Positions 44,591-53,985 of a DNA stretch of 64,000 nt are shown here, one piece after another (position 1 is the stretch's first letter; each line of letters opens with the position of its first letter). Under the pieces are notes generated by a model. The model did not search any database. It worked only from the letters and a program-made list of their open reading frames with translations, and was not told where the DNA came from. The position numbers and the translations under genes are program-made. The DNA lies in assembly GCA_020444425.1 (NCBI GenBank), contig JAHLLB010000005.1, positions 62,001-126,000 on the forward strand, in the 5' to 3' direction. This stretch comes from a bacterium. GTDB lineage: Bacteria; Electryoneota; Electryoneia; Electryoneales; Electryoneaceae.

Positions 44591-47536
44591 TCAGAGCGAT
44601 TCAAGAATGCTGCTCAGTGTCTTCACGAACCCGGCTCGATCGGAAATCAGCGATTTGGCCGCGTCCACATCCTTCGCGCCAGCGGTCGCAAAGTCCGGCT
44701 TTCCACCACCACCGCCGCCGACCGTCTTCGCCACCGCGCCGACCAGCTTGCCGGCCATCAGGCCCTGCTTGATCAGGCCGGGAGTGACCACCGCAACGAA
44801 CATGTAGGTCTTGTCCATCGTCGCGCCGACAATCCCGAAGCCGTCCTTATTCGCCTGGGTCAGCTTTTCGATAATCTTGTCACCCACCTGCTGCAGCCCG
44901 TTCTTGTCGGAAACCGCATCGGTATGCGCGAACACCGCGGTGATCGGCGCGCCCTTAAACTCGAGATCGTGACCCCAGTCGGTGAGCATGTCAACCGAAC
45001 CCTGCAACGCCGCACGCTGCAGCCGTTCGATCTCCTTCTGCATCTCCTTCTGACGGTCGAGCAGCTTTGCGATCTTGTCCGCCGGATCGGATCCGCCGGA
45101 GCCGACCGTGCTGATCACACGATCGAGCGTGTCGCGTTCCTGCTGCATCCGTTCGTACGCTGCCGCACCGGCGGTGCATTCCACACGCCTCACACCCGCG
45201 CTTAAGCCGGTCTCGCTCTCGATCCGGAACAAGCCCGCTTCGCCGGTACGTGTCAGGTGCGTGCCGCCACACAGCTCCATCGAGAAGTTGTCGCCGCCAT
45301 CGTCGTCCCCGACGGTGATCACACGGACAACGTCATCGTACTTCTCACCGAACAACGCCATCGCGCCCTTCGACTTGGCTTCATCGATGGGCATCTGGGC
45401 TGCCGTCACCGGGTAATCGCGACGGATCGCCTCGTTGACAATCGCCTCGGCACGAGCGAGCTGTTCCTCCGACGGTTTCTCGAAATGCGTGAAGTCGAAC
45501 GTCATCTTTTCCGGCCCGACCGCCGACCCGGCCTGCGTTACATGCTCACCCAACACATCACGCAACGCCGCCTGCAACAGGTGTGTCGTCGTATGGTGCG
45601 GCAAGATGCGACCCCGGCGATCCTCATCGACATGAGCGGTCACCTTGACCGGCAGACTTGATCCGTCTGGTTGCTTCGCTACCGTTGCATAGTGAACCCG
45701 CCGGTCGCCTTCGTTCCGCACGTCGTAGACCTGAAACTCCCAGCCGTCACCGGAGATCGACCCGTAGTCACACACCTGGCCGCCGGACTCCGCATAAAAC
45801 GGCGTCTTCGCCAGCACCAACGCGTACTTGGTCTCGCCGTCTTCCTCCAACGTGCGCGCCAGGCGTAGTTCCGTAGATTCGCGCAGACTGTCATAGCCGG
45901 TGAACACCGAATGCTCGCCTTCGCTGACCGTTTCAAAGTCGGTTTCGCCCTGGACAAATTTTTGCCCGGCACGGCTGCGTTCCTTCGCCGCCGCCATCTC
46001 GCGATCGAACCCGTCGGTGTCAACCTCGATGCCACGTTCGCGCGCCATCTGCTGTGTCAGGTCCAGCGGGAAGCCGTAGGTGTCGTACAGCTTGAACGCG
46101 TCCGCCGCAGGAATCACCAACCCGGCCTTCAGCTCACGGAACTCATTGACCAGCTCATCCAGCTTCGCCGCATCCACATTGCTCACCGCCTTCAGCGTGG
46201 AGGCAAACTCGTCCAGGTTGCGGTCGATGTAGTTGTAATTGATGCTGTCACCGTTGCCGGTCGTCAGCTTGTCCAGCTCGGCGACGTACCGGTTCACCAA
46301 TCCGGACTTGCTCGTGACCAATTTTCCGGCGCCGGCCAGCTTCTCAGCCCACGCCGGCAGCTTGTCGCCGCCCTGCTTGTTGGCATGCTCGACAAAGGTG
46401 CGCGTGAATGAGTTGCCGAACACCGTCAAGCCGTTGTCCAACGTCCGCAGGAACGATTCCTCTTCCGCCCGGATGACCGTTTGGATGTGCTGCTGCCGTT
46501 CCTTGATCTCGGAGAAATGGTGGCCCATCACGTCCACCAGCACCGGCACCAGTGTGTGTACGAACGGTCCGTCCACACCCAGTTCCCGTACAAACCGGCT
46601 CGCCCGGCGCAGGATGCGGCGCAGCACATAGCCCCGGCCCTCGTTGCCCGGCAGGCCGCCGTCCGCAATGGCGAATGTCAGCGCGCGCAGATGGTCCGCA
46701 ATCACCCGGTGGGGGATGTGGATGCCGTTCAGTTCATAGGCTACTCCCGACCGTTCCGCGATCTCGCTGATGATCGGGCTGAAGACATCGGTTTCGTAGT
46801 TCGATTCGACACCCTGCATCACCCGCGCGATCCGTTCGAGCCCGGCGCCGGTGTCAACATGGGTCGCCGGCAGGTTGTGCAACTCGCCACTCTTGTCCCG
46901 GTGATACTGGATGAAAACCAGGTTCCAGAGCTCGACGAACCGGCCGGATTCCGTGTTTGGCCCGTCATTTTCAATCGTCTGACGTCCCGGGGCGGGCTTG
47001 CCGAGGTCGATGTGCAGTTCGGTGCACGGTCCGCACGGCCCGACCTCACCCATCTCCCAGAAATTGTCCTTGTGCCCATGTCGGCTGATGTGGCTTGGAT
47101 CGATGCTGGTTTCGGATTCCCAGAGACGGTGCGCTTCGTCGTCGTCGGTGAACACCGTCGCGTACAGCTTGTCCGCCGGCAGCTTGTACACCTCGGTCAT
47201 CAGCTCCCACGCCCAACGGATCGCCTCGGCCTTGTAATAGTCGCCGAACGACCAGTTGCCGAGCATCTCGAAAAAGGTGTGATGGTTCGGGCTTGGCCCG
47301 ACTTCCTCGAGATCGTTGTGCTTGCCGCTGACACGGATGCACTTCTGGCTGTCCACCGCGCGGCTGTACTCACGCGTGCCGGTGCCCAGAAAGACATCCT
47401 TGAACTGGTTCATGCCGGCGTTAATGAACAACAGCGTCGGATCATCCTGCGGAATCACCGGGCTGGAGGGGACGATCGTATGTTTCTGAGCGGCGAAAAA
47501 GTCGATGAACGCCTGCCGAATTTCGGCCGAGGTCAT
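44591..47536 (-). CDS. alaS: Alanyl-tRNA synthetase with an unusual insertion
   Basis: A 981-residue class II synthetase that charges tRNA-Ala. Motif 1 and 2 regions (DPTLLFINAGMNQFKD, RVSGKHNDLEEVG, HHTFFEMLGNWSFG) open the protein; the editing-domain zinc motifs HTTTHLLQAALR and ELCGGTHLTRTG, and a C-Ala domain with KPDFATAGAKD, follow. It is about 100 residues longer than E. coli AlaRS. The extra length is an insertion between LRTLDNGLTVF and AADAFKLYDTYGFPLD, starting with GNSFTRTFVEHANKQGGDK. The start has GGAGG six bases upstream. Confidence 0.96.
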   Translation of the reverse strand: MTSAEIRQAFIDFFAAQKHTIVPSSPVIPQDDPTLLFINAGMNQFKDVFLGTGTREYSRAVDSQKCIRVSGKHNDLEEVGPSPNHHTFFEMLGNWSFGDYYKAEAIRWAWELMTEVYKLPADKLYATVFTDDDEAHRLWESETSIDPSHISRHGHKDNFWEMGEVGPCGPCTELHIDLGKPAPGRQTIENDGPNTESGRFVELWNLVFIQYHRDKSGELHNLPATHVDTGAGLERIARVMQGVESNYETDVFSPIISEIAERSGVAYELNGIHIPHRVIADHLRALTFAIADGGLPGNEGRGYVLRRILRRASRFVRELGVDGPFVHTLVPVLVDVMGHHFSEIKERQQHIQTVIRAEEESFLRTLDNGLTVFGNSFTRTFVEHANKQGGDKLPAWAEKLAGAGKLVTSKSGLVNRYVAELDKLTTGNGDSINYNYIDRNLDEFASTLKAVSNVDAAKLDELVNEFRELKAGLVIPAADAFKLYDTYGFPLDLTQQMARERGIEVDTDGFDREMAAAKERSRAGQKFVQGETDFETVSEGEHSVFTGYDSLRESTELRLARTLEEDGETKYALVLAKTPFYAESGGQVCDYGSISGDGWEFQVYDVRNEGDRRVHYATVAKQPDGSSLPVKVTAHVDEDRRGRILPHHTTTHLLQAALRDVLGEHVTQAGSAVGPEKMTFDFTHFEKPSEEQLARAEAIVNEAIRRDYPVTAAQMPIDEAKSKGAMALFGEKYDDVVRVITVGDDDGGDNFSMELCGGTHLTRTGEAGLFRIESETGLSAGVRRVECTAGAAAYERMQQERDTLDRVISTVGSGGSDPADKIAKLLDRQKEMQKEIERLQRAALQGSVDMLTDWGHDLEFKGAPITAVFAHTDAVSDKNGLQQVGDKIIEKLTQANKDGFGIVGATMDKTYMFVAVVTPGLIKQGLMAGKLVGAVAKTVGGGGGGKPDFATAGAKDVDAAKSLISDRAGFVKTLSSILESL

Positions 47537-47635
47537 GCCGGGCCTCCGATGAAGACAGTACTCGGTTAAGGGTAACCGGTTGTCGGTATTCGCTAGATAG
47601 CGCTTGGTTCGGGCTCAACAAACACGGAGTTGAAT

Positions 47636-47757
47636 GTGCCCCTGATGGCTTGCCAGCAGGGATCATCTGCGTTTTCCAGCTTGCAGACAAGACTGCAGCT
47701 GTTTGCAAGTTTGCTGACTAGGCTGCAGCTGTTTGCAAGTTTGCTGAAAAGGCTGCA
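47636..47757. repeat. Palindromic element followed by a 30-bp tandem repeat
   Basis: 47636-47667 is an inverted copy of the CCCTGCTGG/CCATCAGGGG element. Next, CTGCAGCTGTTTGCAAGTTT starts at 47693 and 47723 with an exact 30-bp period, with a partial unit before (from about 47672) and after. Confidence 0.8.
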
Positions 47758-47762
47758 ATTTA

Positions 47763-47964
47763 CGCCGCGTAGCGGCGACGAGTGGTTAGCGTGTGGCTTC
47801 AGCCACACGAGACGAATCAACTCTATCCCACCATGGGAGTGATCTGTTCCCAACCACGCGTCCTGTAGGGACGCAGCTTCAAGAAGACCGGGCGCGCCCG
47901 CACCGAATGTTTCCGAACCAAACCACCCTGACGTCAGCAAGCCCGGACTTTTACGTCCGGGCTG
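47763..47964. repeat. Composite REP-like block
   Basis: CGCGTAGCGGCG, then CGTGTGGCTTCAGCCACACG (about 47790-47809), then GCGTCCTGTAGGGACGC (about 47859-47875) repeat the order seen at 15185-15277. A further palindrome GCCCGGAC-TTTTAC-GTCCGGGC lies at about 47940-47963. No gene is seen in 47537-48027. Confidence 0.75.
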
Positions 47965-48027
47965 GCTTCACACTTCAAACAGGAACCGGAAGATCGCGGT
48001 TCCAGACTGGCGGTGCAACTCTCGCGT

Positions 48028-48246
48028 CTACCGTTTGCCCGATTTCCCCGGGAACGGTCCTTTGCTGCGCGACTTGTGCTCCTTGCCCGTCACACGCAAA
48101 TACACCGCATACAAACCGTTCAGGAAAAACAGGGAAAAGAGCAGAATGCCGATCGGGTCCGCGCCGTGCGACCAACGATTGGAAAACATCACCGCCAACC
48201 CAACCAGGCCGACGAAGCCTCCGATCAATGCGAGAGAGCCACCCAT
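48028..48246 (-). CDS. Small two-helix membrane protein, unknown
   Basis: A 72-residue protein with two hydrophobic segments (LALIGGFVGLVGLAVMF and GILLFSLFFLNGLYAVYL) and a basic C-terminal tail (KSRSKGPFPGKSGKR). It begins seven bases after the stop of the gene at 48254-48763 and is the last gene of the recA block. I do not recognise the family. The ribosome-binding site is weak, so it probably depends on coupling with the upstream gene. Confidence 0.6.
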   Translation of the reverse strand: MGGSLALIGGFVGLVGLAVMFSNRWSHGADPIGILLFSLFFLNGLYAVYLRVTGKEHKSRSKGPFPGKSGKR

Positions 48247-48253
48247 GGGTCAG

Positions 48254-48763
48254 CTACTTGTCCTTCTCCTCATCACCCTCGTCGTCGTCGTCGTCAGACG
48301 CTTCGTCTTCCGCCGGGGCTTCCGGGGTGTCATCCGATGGCTCGAGGTCCTCACCCGCCCACGCATCTTCCAGTTCATCATCGCGGTACGGCTTCGGCAG
48401 GAACTTATCGAGCAGGAAGATCGCCAACGCGACCAACGCGCCCATGATGAGCAGGAACTTCAGGAATGAGAACTTCTTCTTGGGCTTGCCCATGATTGCC
48501 TCTTGTTGTTTCTTCGCACTTTTCAAAACCGTTGGAGCGGATTTCGCCAAGCGTTGCGCCGAAGACGATACCGTCTCCGCGCCACGCGTTCCGTAGTCGT
48601 AAGCCTCCCCGGCCACCTTACGCCCGAAGCCGCCAACTTCCTCGCTGAGGCGCTGAACGTCGGACTTCAAACGAGTCCACGCCCAAAGCAGAGACCCGCC
48701 CATCAGGCTGAGTTTCGTCAGGTTCTTCATCAGATTCTGGTATGGAGCTTTCATGTCTGACAT
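48254..48763 (-). CDS. Single-pass membrane protein with acidic tail, unknown
   Basis: A 169-residue protein. The N-terminal 80 residues are helical and amphipathic (SDVQRLSEEVGGFGRKVAGE), a membrane segment follows (FLKFLLIMGALVALAIFLLD, about 100-120), and the C-terminus is very acidic (ASDDDDDEGDEEKDK). The N-terminal half resembles YtxH-like or apolipophorin-like helices, but the match is weak. An ATG nine bases downstream is an alternative start. It is about 95 bases after recX in the same direction. Confidence 0.6.
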   Translation of the reverse strand: MSDMKAPYQNLMKNLTKLSLMGGSLLWAWTRLKSDVQRLSEEVGGFGRKVAGEAYDYGTRGAETVSSSAQRLAKSAPTVLKSAKKQQEAIMGKPKKKFSFLKFLLIMGALVALAIFLLDKFLPKPYRDDELEDAWAGEDLEPSDDTPEAPAEDEASDDDDDEGDEEKDK

Positions 48764-48858
48764 GGATAGACCTTTGGGAGTTTCACTTCACTCTGCCCAT
48801 GCCTGGAGCAGAGTGGAATGTACCGAGAGGAGTCCGCCAACCCAAGTTGAGGTACGAT

Positions 48859-49359
48859 TTATTCGCTCTCGGTGCCACCATCGGCACGCAGCAACTCCCG
48901 GATCAGTTCCTGACTGAATCCACGATTGGCGAGACGCCGGGCCAGCTTCGCCCAACCCTTGCGTGAACCCCGCTCAGATTCCGGAATTGAACCCCTCAAC
49001 GACTGCAACACAGCCCGCGCGTGATCACGCTCAACCTGCGGATCCCAGAGCTCATCCAACGCGGCTTCCGCGTGCTCCCGGGAGAGACCGTGCTCCATCA
49101 TCCGGTTCAACGCCTTGACCTGGCCCTGCCCGCCACGTCGCAGCTCCTGCTCCGCCCACAGCCGTGCCGTGCGTTCGTCATTGAGAAATCCCCGCTCGGT
49201 CAACGTCGCCAACGCGTCGTCAATCTCCACAGCGGGGAAGTGTCGTTGCATCAACTTGCGGCGAAGTTCCGCCACGGAATGGTCGCGCCGGGCGAGCAGA
49301 CGCACACCCTGTTCGTATGCCGACAGTGACGGCTGCTTCCGTGACAGGGACTCGCTCAT
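48859..49359 (-). CDS. recX: Regulatory protein RecX
   Basis: A 166-residue RecX homologue that limits RecA filament growth. It has the three-helix repeats of the family: ARRDHSVAELRRKLMQRHF, RGFLNDERTARLWAEQELR (with the FLND and W-x-E motif) and LARRLANRGFSQELIRELL. It starts 27 bases after the recA stop, the usual operon partner arrangement. Length is normal. Confidence 0.92.
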   Translation of the reverse strand: MSESLSRKQPSLSAYEQGVRLLARRDHSVAELRRKLMQRHFPAVEIDDALATLTERGFLNDERTARLWAEQELRRGGQGQVKALNRMMEHGLSREHAEAALDELWDPQVERDHARAVLQSLRGSIPESERGSRKGWAKLARRLANRGFSQELIRELLRADGGTESE

Positions 49360-49386
49360 GAGTTCATCATCGTCGTCTGGGACGCC

Positions 49387-50469
49387 TTACTTCTCGTCCT
49401 TGGCTTTCTCAGCCTGTTCAGCATCCGCCGGAGCTTTCTCCTTTTCTTCCGGCGCTTCGGCCAGGCCGATTTTCACCATCAGGTTGTCTTCGATTTCCTG
49501 CATCAGCTCCGGGTTCTCTTCCAGGAACAGGCGCACCCGTTCACGTCCCTGCCCGAGCCGCTCCTCGCCGTAGCTGAACCACGTGCCCGAGCGTGTGAAA
49601 ATCTCATGCTGCAGGCCGAGGTCGATGATATCCCCGCTGCGGCTGATACCCTTGCCGTAGAAGATGTCAAACTCCGCTTCCCGGAACGGCGGCGACATCT
49701 TGTTCTTCACCACCTTGACCCGTGTCCGGTTGCCGATGATGTTCGTTCCATCCTTGATCGACGCGATCCGCCGGATGTCCATCCGCACCGAGCTGTAGAA
49801 TTTAAGCGCGTTGCCGCCGGTCGTCGTCTCCGGGTTGCCGAACATCACGCCGATCTTCATACGGATCTGGTTGATGAAGATGAACGCCGTGTGCGACTTG
49901 GACACCGTACCGGTCAGCTTCCTCAGCGCCTGCGACATCAGGCGCGCCTGCAACCCGACATGGCTGTCGCCCATCTCGCCTTCAATTTCTGCACGGGGCA
50001 CCAACGCCGCCACCGAGTCGAGCACGACGATGTCCAACGCGCCGCTGCGAACCAGTGTCTCCGCAATCTCCAGCGCCTGTTCACCGGTGTCGGGTTGTGA
50101 AATGAGCAAGTTCTCCGTGTCCACACCCAGCGCCTGGGCATAGTTCGGGTCGAGCGCGTGTTCAGCGTCGATGAACGCCGCGTACCCGCCCAGCTTCTGC
50201 GCTTCCGCAATCAGGTGCAGCGTCAGCGTGGTCTTACCGGATGCTTCCGGCCCGTAGATTTCGGTGACTCGTCCACGCGGAACACCGCCAATGCCCAACG
50301 CCGAGTCCAGCGCGATCGAACCGGTCGGAATTACATTCACCTTAACCCGCGCGCCCTCATCACCCAACCGCATAATGCTGCCCTTGCCGAACTGCTTCTC
50401 GATCTGGGTGATCGCGAGGTCGATCGCCTGCCCTTTTTTCTCGTCCCTGCTCTTCGCCTGTGCCGCCAT
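49387..50469 (-). CDS. recA: Recombinase RecA
   Basis: A 360-residue DNA strand-exchange ATPase. Walker A is GPEASGKTT, Walker B is in [13 protein letters not shown], the L2 region is [20 protein letters not shown], and [13 protein letters not shown] follows. The C-terminal tail is acidic and alanine-rich ([18 protein letters not shown]), as usual. It heads the recA-recX pair and lies downstream of cinA and thpR, an order also known from Deinococcus (cinA-ligT-recA). Confidence 0.97.
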   Translation of the reverse strand: MAAQAKSRDEKKGQAIDLAITQIEKQFGKGSIMRLGDEGARVKVNVIPTGSIALDSALGIGGVPRGRVTEIYGPEASGKTTLTLHLIAEAQKLGGYAAFIDAEHALDPNYAQALGVDTENLLISQPDTGEQALEIAETLVRSGALDIVVLDSVAALVPRAEIEGEMGDSHVGLQARLMSQALRKLTGTVSKSHTAFIFINQIRMKIGVMFGNPETTTGGNALKFYSSVRMDIRRIASIKDGTNIIGNRTRVKVVKNKMSPPFREAEFDIFYGKGISRSGDIIDLGLQHEIFTRSGTWFSYGEERLGQGRERVRLFLEENPELMQEIEDNLMVKIGLAEAPEEKEKAPADAEQAEKAKDEK

Positions 50470-50505
50470 GGTCGCTGCCTTTATGTGTGTTTCGTGTCGT
50501 AAGTC

Positions 50506-50518
50506 TGTTCGTACAACA
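50506..50518. promoter_or_regulatory. Palindrome TGTT-N5-AACA upstream of recA
   Basis: TGTTCGTACAACA lies 37 bases before the recA start. It could be a damage-response operator, but it matches no LexA consensus well. Confidence 0.25.
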
Positions 50519-50533
50519 TCCCTGAACGCGAGC

Positions 50534-50568
50534 TACCGAGTACCGACTACCGCTTACCGATCACCTGC
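50534..50568. repeat. Degenerate heptamer repeat at the thpR 3' end
   Basis: TACCGAG, TACCGAC, TACCGCT, TACCGAT, CACCTGC: five 7-base units. The string CGCTTACCG-TCACCTGC also occurs at 17206-17224, at the 3' end of the BatA-like gene. Confidence 0.65.
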
Positions 50569-50575
50569 AATTGCT

Positions 50576-51136
50576 TCACCCGCCCAGTTTCACCTGTTCA
50601 AGCGGCGTGTACACCGGACCCTGCGGAGTCAACTGGCTCCGGATCAACGCCAGCTCGGTGATGTCATAATGGTACGTCTCAACATCCATCGCCTTCAGGC
50701 GTTTCGGCAACGGATCATGTCGGTCGATGAACTTTACCCGGCCCAGTGTCAGGTGCGCGGAAAATGTCCGCTGTTCCGGTTCGATCCCCGCCGCGACCGC
50801 CGCACGCTCGATCCGTTCCGCCATCGAACTGAGCCCGATGTTTTCCCGCACTCCGATCCACAACACCCGCGGATTGCGCTTGTTGGGAAAAGCCCCCAAA
50901 CCGCCAACAGCGAGGCGCAACGGGTGTTGCCAGTGCGTTGCCTCGTCACGAACCGCCGCCGCCAGCAAATCGGCCTGAGCCTGCTCCACATCACCGCAGA
51001 ACTTGACCGTCAGGTGCATCTGCGAACGCTCGACCCACTTGATCTTTGCGTCCGTCTTCGACAACGCGCCGCTGACCTCAAGCATACGGTCCTTGAGCAA
51101 CTCGGGCAAGGTGAGTGCGATGAATGTGCGCATCAT
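50576..51136 (-). CDS. thpR: RNA 2',3'-cyclic phosphodiesterase (2H family)
   Basis: A 186-residue protein with both HxTx motifs of the 2H phosphoesterases: HLTVKFCG (about 41) and HLTLGRVKF (about 127). The family opens 2',3'-cyclic phosphates on RNA and can reversibly form 2'-5' linkages (older name LigT). The start is taken at ATG 51136, where MMRTFIALTLPE matches family N-termini (RLFIAL). It lies 58 bases after cinA and about 105 bases before recA, all on the same strand. Confidence 0.9.
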   Translation of the reverse strand: MMRTFIALTLPELLKDRMLEVSGALSKTDAKIKWVERSQMHLTVKFCGDVEQAQADLLAAAVRDEATHWQHPLRLAVGGLGAFPNKRNPRVLWIGVRENIGLSSMAERIERAAVAAGIEPEQRTFSAHLTLGRVKFIDRHDPLPKRLKAMDVETYHYDITELALIRSQLTPQGPVYTPLEQVKLGG

Positions 51137-51194
51137 AGTGGGCGTAAAAATAACACAACATCTCGAATGAAACAAGTGTTCAGTATGAGGAGAG

Positions 51195-52466
51195 CTAAAT
51201 CAACTGAGGCTCGTTTCCGTGATCGTGCGGCTGAAATTGATCGAGCAGCAGCATCAACGCCGCCGTCGCGCTGCGTTCACGATTGACCTCGCGATCATCG
51301 GCGAACTGATGCTTTTTGCTGATGACGTTGACCGCGTCCGCGTATCCGATGTACACCAGCCCGACCGGCTTTTCCTCCGTACCGCCGGTGGGACCGGCGA
51401 TCCCGGTAATCGACAACGCGACGTTCCCGTGCGACCGCTTCAGTGCCCCTTCCGCCATTGCCTCCGCGACTTCCGCCGACACCGCGCCGTGCTGTTCCAG
51501 CATCTCCACCGGGACACCGATCTCTTCCATCTTCGCTTCGTTGCTGTACGTTATCCAGCCCCGTTCAAACCACGCTGTCGAGCCGGAGATGTCGGTCAAC
51601 CGTTTCGCGAGCAAGCCTGCCGTGCACGATTCCGCCGTCACCAGCTTCCAGCCCCGTTCCTTCAGCAGGTTGCCGACCGCTTCCTCGACCGAGAACGTCT
51701 CCCCGACACCAATAATCCACGGCTCCACCTTTTCCCGCACCAGGCGCTCCGCACGGCGAAGTAATTCGTTCGCGGCGTCCAGTGATTTGGCGTGCACCGT
51801 CAACCGCATCCGCACCCCCTTGTACGAAGGCAGGAACGCCATGTCCGCGTATTCTTCGATCTGTTTACGGTTATCCAGCTTTTCAAACAGGTCGGATTCC
51901 TTGATCCCGAAAGTGTGGATCGAGAGGAAACGCGTCGTGTCGCGTCCCTCGCTGCGCTTCTTCAGCCGTGGAATGATGAAATCCGTCATCATCGCCTTCA
52001 TCTCGGCCGGCACACCCGGCATCGCGGCGTAAAACCGGCCCTCACGCTCCACCCAGATCCCCGGCGCGGTGCCGAAGCGGTTCGGGATCGGTGTTGCCCC
52101 CTCCGGGAATTCCGCCTGCTCACGGCTGACCTCGTTGAAACTCAGCTGCCGCTTGCGGTAGATCTCACGGACGTGGTCCATCAGATCGTTGCGGAAAATG
52201 ATCGGCAGGTCGAAAAAGCGGGCGATTACCGATTTCGTCTTGTCGTCGTGCGTCGGACCCAACCCGCCCGTGATCAGCACGACGTCCGAACGGTGATACG
52301 CCTTCCGGAACGCTTCCAGCATCACGTCCTTGTCATCTGGCAACACCGTAATCGCGTGCACCGGCTGGCCGATTTCTGCCAACCGTTGCGCGATGAAGTT
52401 CGAATTGCTGTCGAGCGTCTGCCCGAGCAGGATTTCGTCACCGATGACGAGGATTTCCGATTGCAT
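51195..52466 (-). CDS. cinA: CinA: MoCF-like domain plus nicotinamide-nucleotide amidase
   Basis: A 423-residue two-domain protein. The N-terminal MoCF/COG1058 domain (SEILVIGDEILLGQTLDSNS, LITGGLGPTHDD) has ADP-ribose pyrophosphatase-type activity in studied relatives. The C-terminal PncC domain (TAESCTAGLLAKRL, ALSITGIAGPTGGT, PVGLVYIG) deamidates NMN in pyridine nucleotide recycling. Its ATG overlaps the stop of the upstream membrane gene (TGATG). Confidence 0.95.
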   Translation of the reverse strand: MQSEILVIGDEILLGQTLDSNSNFIAQRLAEIGQPVHAITVLPDDKDVMLEAFRKAYHRSDVVLITGGLGPTHDDKTKSVIARFFDLPIIFRNDLMDHVREIYRKRQLSFNEVSREQAEFPEGATPIPNRFGTAPGIWVEREGRFYAAMPGVPAEMKAMMTDFIIPRLKKRSEGRDTTRFLSIHTFGIKESDLFEKLDNRKQIEEYADMAFLPSYKGVRMRLTVHAKSLDAANELLRRAERLVREKVEPWIIGVGETFSVEEAVGNLLKERGWKLVTAESCTAGLLAKRLTDISGSTAWFERGWITYSNEAKMEEIGVPVEMLEQHGAVSAEVAEAMAEGALKRSHGNVALSITGIAGPTGGTEEKPVGLVYIGYADAVNVISKKHQFADDREVNRERSATAALMLLLDQFQPHDHGNEPQLI

Positions 52467-52807
52467 CAGTCATCCCCTCGCTTCGGGTTGAGCAGCGAAC
52501 TGATTAGCGAGATGATCACTGACCCGATCAGAGCCCACCAGAAGGTGTCCACCCCGAATCCCGGCACAATCGCGCCGACCAGCAGTAACATCAATGCATT
52601 GATCACCAGCAGAAACAGGCCGAGCGTCAGGATCGTCACCGGCAACGTCAGAATCACCAGCAACGGCTTCAGCAGGATGTTCATCAGCGACAGTACAATC
52701 GCCGTAACCACCGCCGCCCAGAAGCTTTCCACCACAATGCCCGGCAGGATGTACGCCGTCACCATCACTGCAACCGCCACCGCGATAATCTTCCACAGGA
52801 TCTTCAT
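52466..52807 (-). CDS. Phage holin family 4-type small membrane protein
   Basis: A 113-residue protein with four hydrophobic segments (LWKIIAVAVAVMVTAYILPG, FWAAVVTAIVLSLMNILL, LVILTLPVTILTLGLFLLV, FWWALIGSVIISLISSLL). The LNILLKP-like LMNILLKPLLVILTLPV string is the hallmark of the PF04020 'phage holin 4_2' family, which is common in chromosomes without phage and whose role is unclear. GGGGAG eight bases upstream supports ATG 52807. It is coupled to cinA by stop-start overlap. Confidence 0.85.
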   Translation of the reverse strand: MKILWKIIAVAVAVMVTAYILPGIVVESFWAAVVTAIVLSLMNILLKPLLVILTLPVTILTLGLFLLVINALMLLLVGAIVPGFGVDTFWWALIGSVIISLISSLLNPKRGDD

Positions 52808-53043
52808 CAAATCGCTCCCCGCTCCGTGTTCACGCCCGGCTTTGAATTCACAAATCCTGATAACATTTGCGTGAATGTACGCAAAGCCCGGGAACACGCA
52901 ACAGTTCCCGCATTGCGAATTCTTCTCACATGAGAAGACGAGCCGCCCTGGATGTACTATCTTTCCACTCGCAATCAAGGACAACGATCCCGGAGAAAAC
53001 CCGTCCGAACCGGGCCAGAGGGACAGCGAGCAGTGAACCCGCA

Positions 53044-53985
53044 ATGACAGAGACAACCGCACAAGGCCTTGTCCTCACCCGCGCGAAACAAGGGGTGCTG
53101 GTGCGTGACGATTCCGGCACGCAACACTGGTGCCGTGTCCCCGGGAAGGGGAAACGGATGGGCATGCCCGTCCCCGGCGACTACGTTGACTTCAAGCCGT
53201 CCACCACAACCAAAGACGGGTTCATCGAAGCCATTCACGACCGCAGCAGCTTCCTCGAGCGCTATTCCTACGGCCGCAAGAAAGAGATCGCCGCCAACAT
53301 CGAGCAACTGTTCCTGTTGACCACCATCCGTGAGCCGGTTGTCAGCCCACGCCTCGTTGACCGCATGCTGGTAGGCGCGTCCATCGGTAACATGAACACC
53401 ACCATCGTGCTCAACAAAACCGACCTCTTCAGCGAGGACGAGATCGAGCGTTACCTCGCGCCATGGCGGAACGTTTACCCGATCCACGCCATCAGTGCGA
53501 TGAGTGGGGAGGGGCTGGCCGAACTCGAGTCCCAGTTGCGCGGCAAGGTCAGCATGCTCGCCGGCGCGTCCGGCGTCGGCAAGTCCACCGTGCTCAACGC
53601 CCTCATCTCCGACCTCGACCTCGACACGTCCGCCATCTCCGCCGCGACCGACCGGGGCGTCCACACCACCACCGCCACGTTCCTCTACCCGTTGCCCAGC
53701 GGAGGAACCGTCGCCGACACTCCCGGCATCCGCGAGTTCTTCCCGGTCATCGATGACGTTAAAACCCTCGCGTTGCACTTCCCCGAGTTCGCAGAATACC
53801 AGGATCAGTGCCGCTTCGACGACTGCCTGCATCTCGAGAACAGCGCCGGTTGCGCAGTGCGTGACGCGGCGAATTCCGGTGCGATCCACCCCGACCGCTA
53901 CACCAGCTACCTGCTGCTGCGGGAGTCGTTGATCGACGGCCCCCGCCGAGGCCGCAAGGAAGAAGCACCACCGCCGGTGTTCTAA
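53044..53985 (+). CDS. rsgA: Ribosome small-subunit GTPase RsgA
   Basis: A 313-residue circularly permuted GTPase that assists late 30S assembly. An OB-fold (about 1-75, VPGDYVDFKPS) precedes the G domain, with G4 NKTD, G1 GASGVGKST and G3 DTPG in permuted order, then a zinc knuckle C-x4-C-x-H-x6-C (CRFDDCLH...GC). The start at 53044 is chosen because TETTAQGLVL begins the OB-fold; the ribosome-binding site is poor. It is divergent from the cinA block. Confidence 0.95.
   Translation: MTETTAQGLVLTRAKQGVLVRDDSGTQHWCRVPGKGKRMGMPVPGDYVDFKPSTTTKDGFIEAIHDRSSFLERYSYGRKKEIAANIEQLFLLTTIREPVVSPRLVDRMLVGASIGNMNTTIVLNKTDLFSEDEIERYLAPWRNVYPIHAISAMSGEGLAELESQLRGKVSMLAGASGVGKSTVLNALISDLDLDTSAISAATDRGVHTTTATFLYPLPSGGTVADTPGIREFFPVIDDVKTLALHFPEFAEYQDQCRFDDCLHLENSAGCAVRDAANSGAIHPDRYTSYLLLRESLIDGPRRGRKEEAPPPVF

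Noticed and set aside
50506-50518. LexA operator for recA
   Set aside because: The palindrome lacks a good match to the known LexA boxes I can recall; listed only as a weak regulatory candidate.
52466-52807. Prophage lysis gene
   Set aside because: The family is common in bacterial chromosomes, no phage genes are nearby, and the gene is coupled to cinA.
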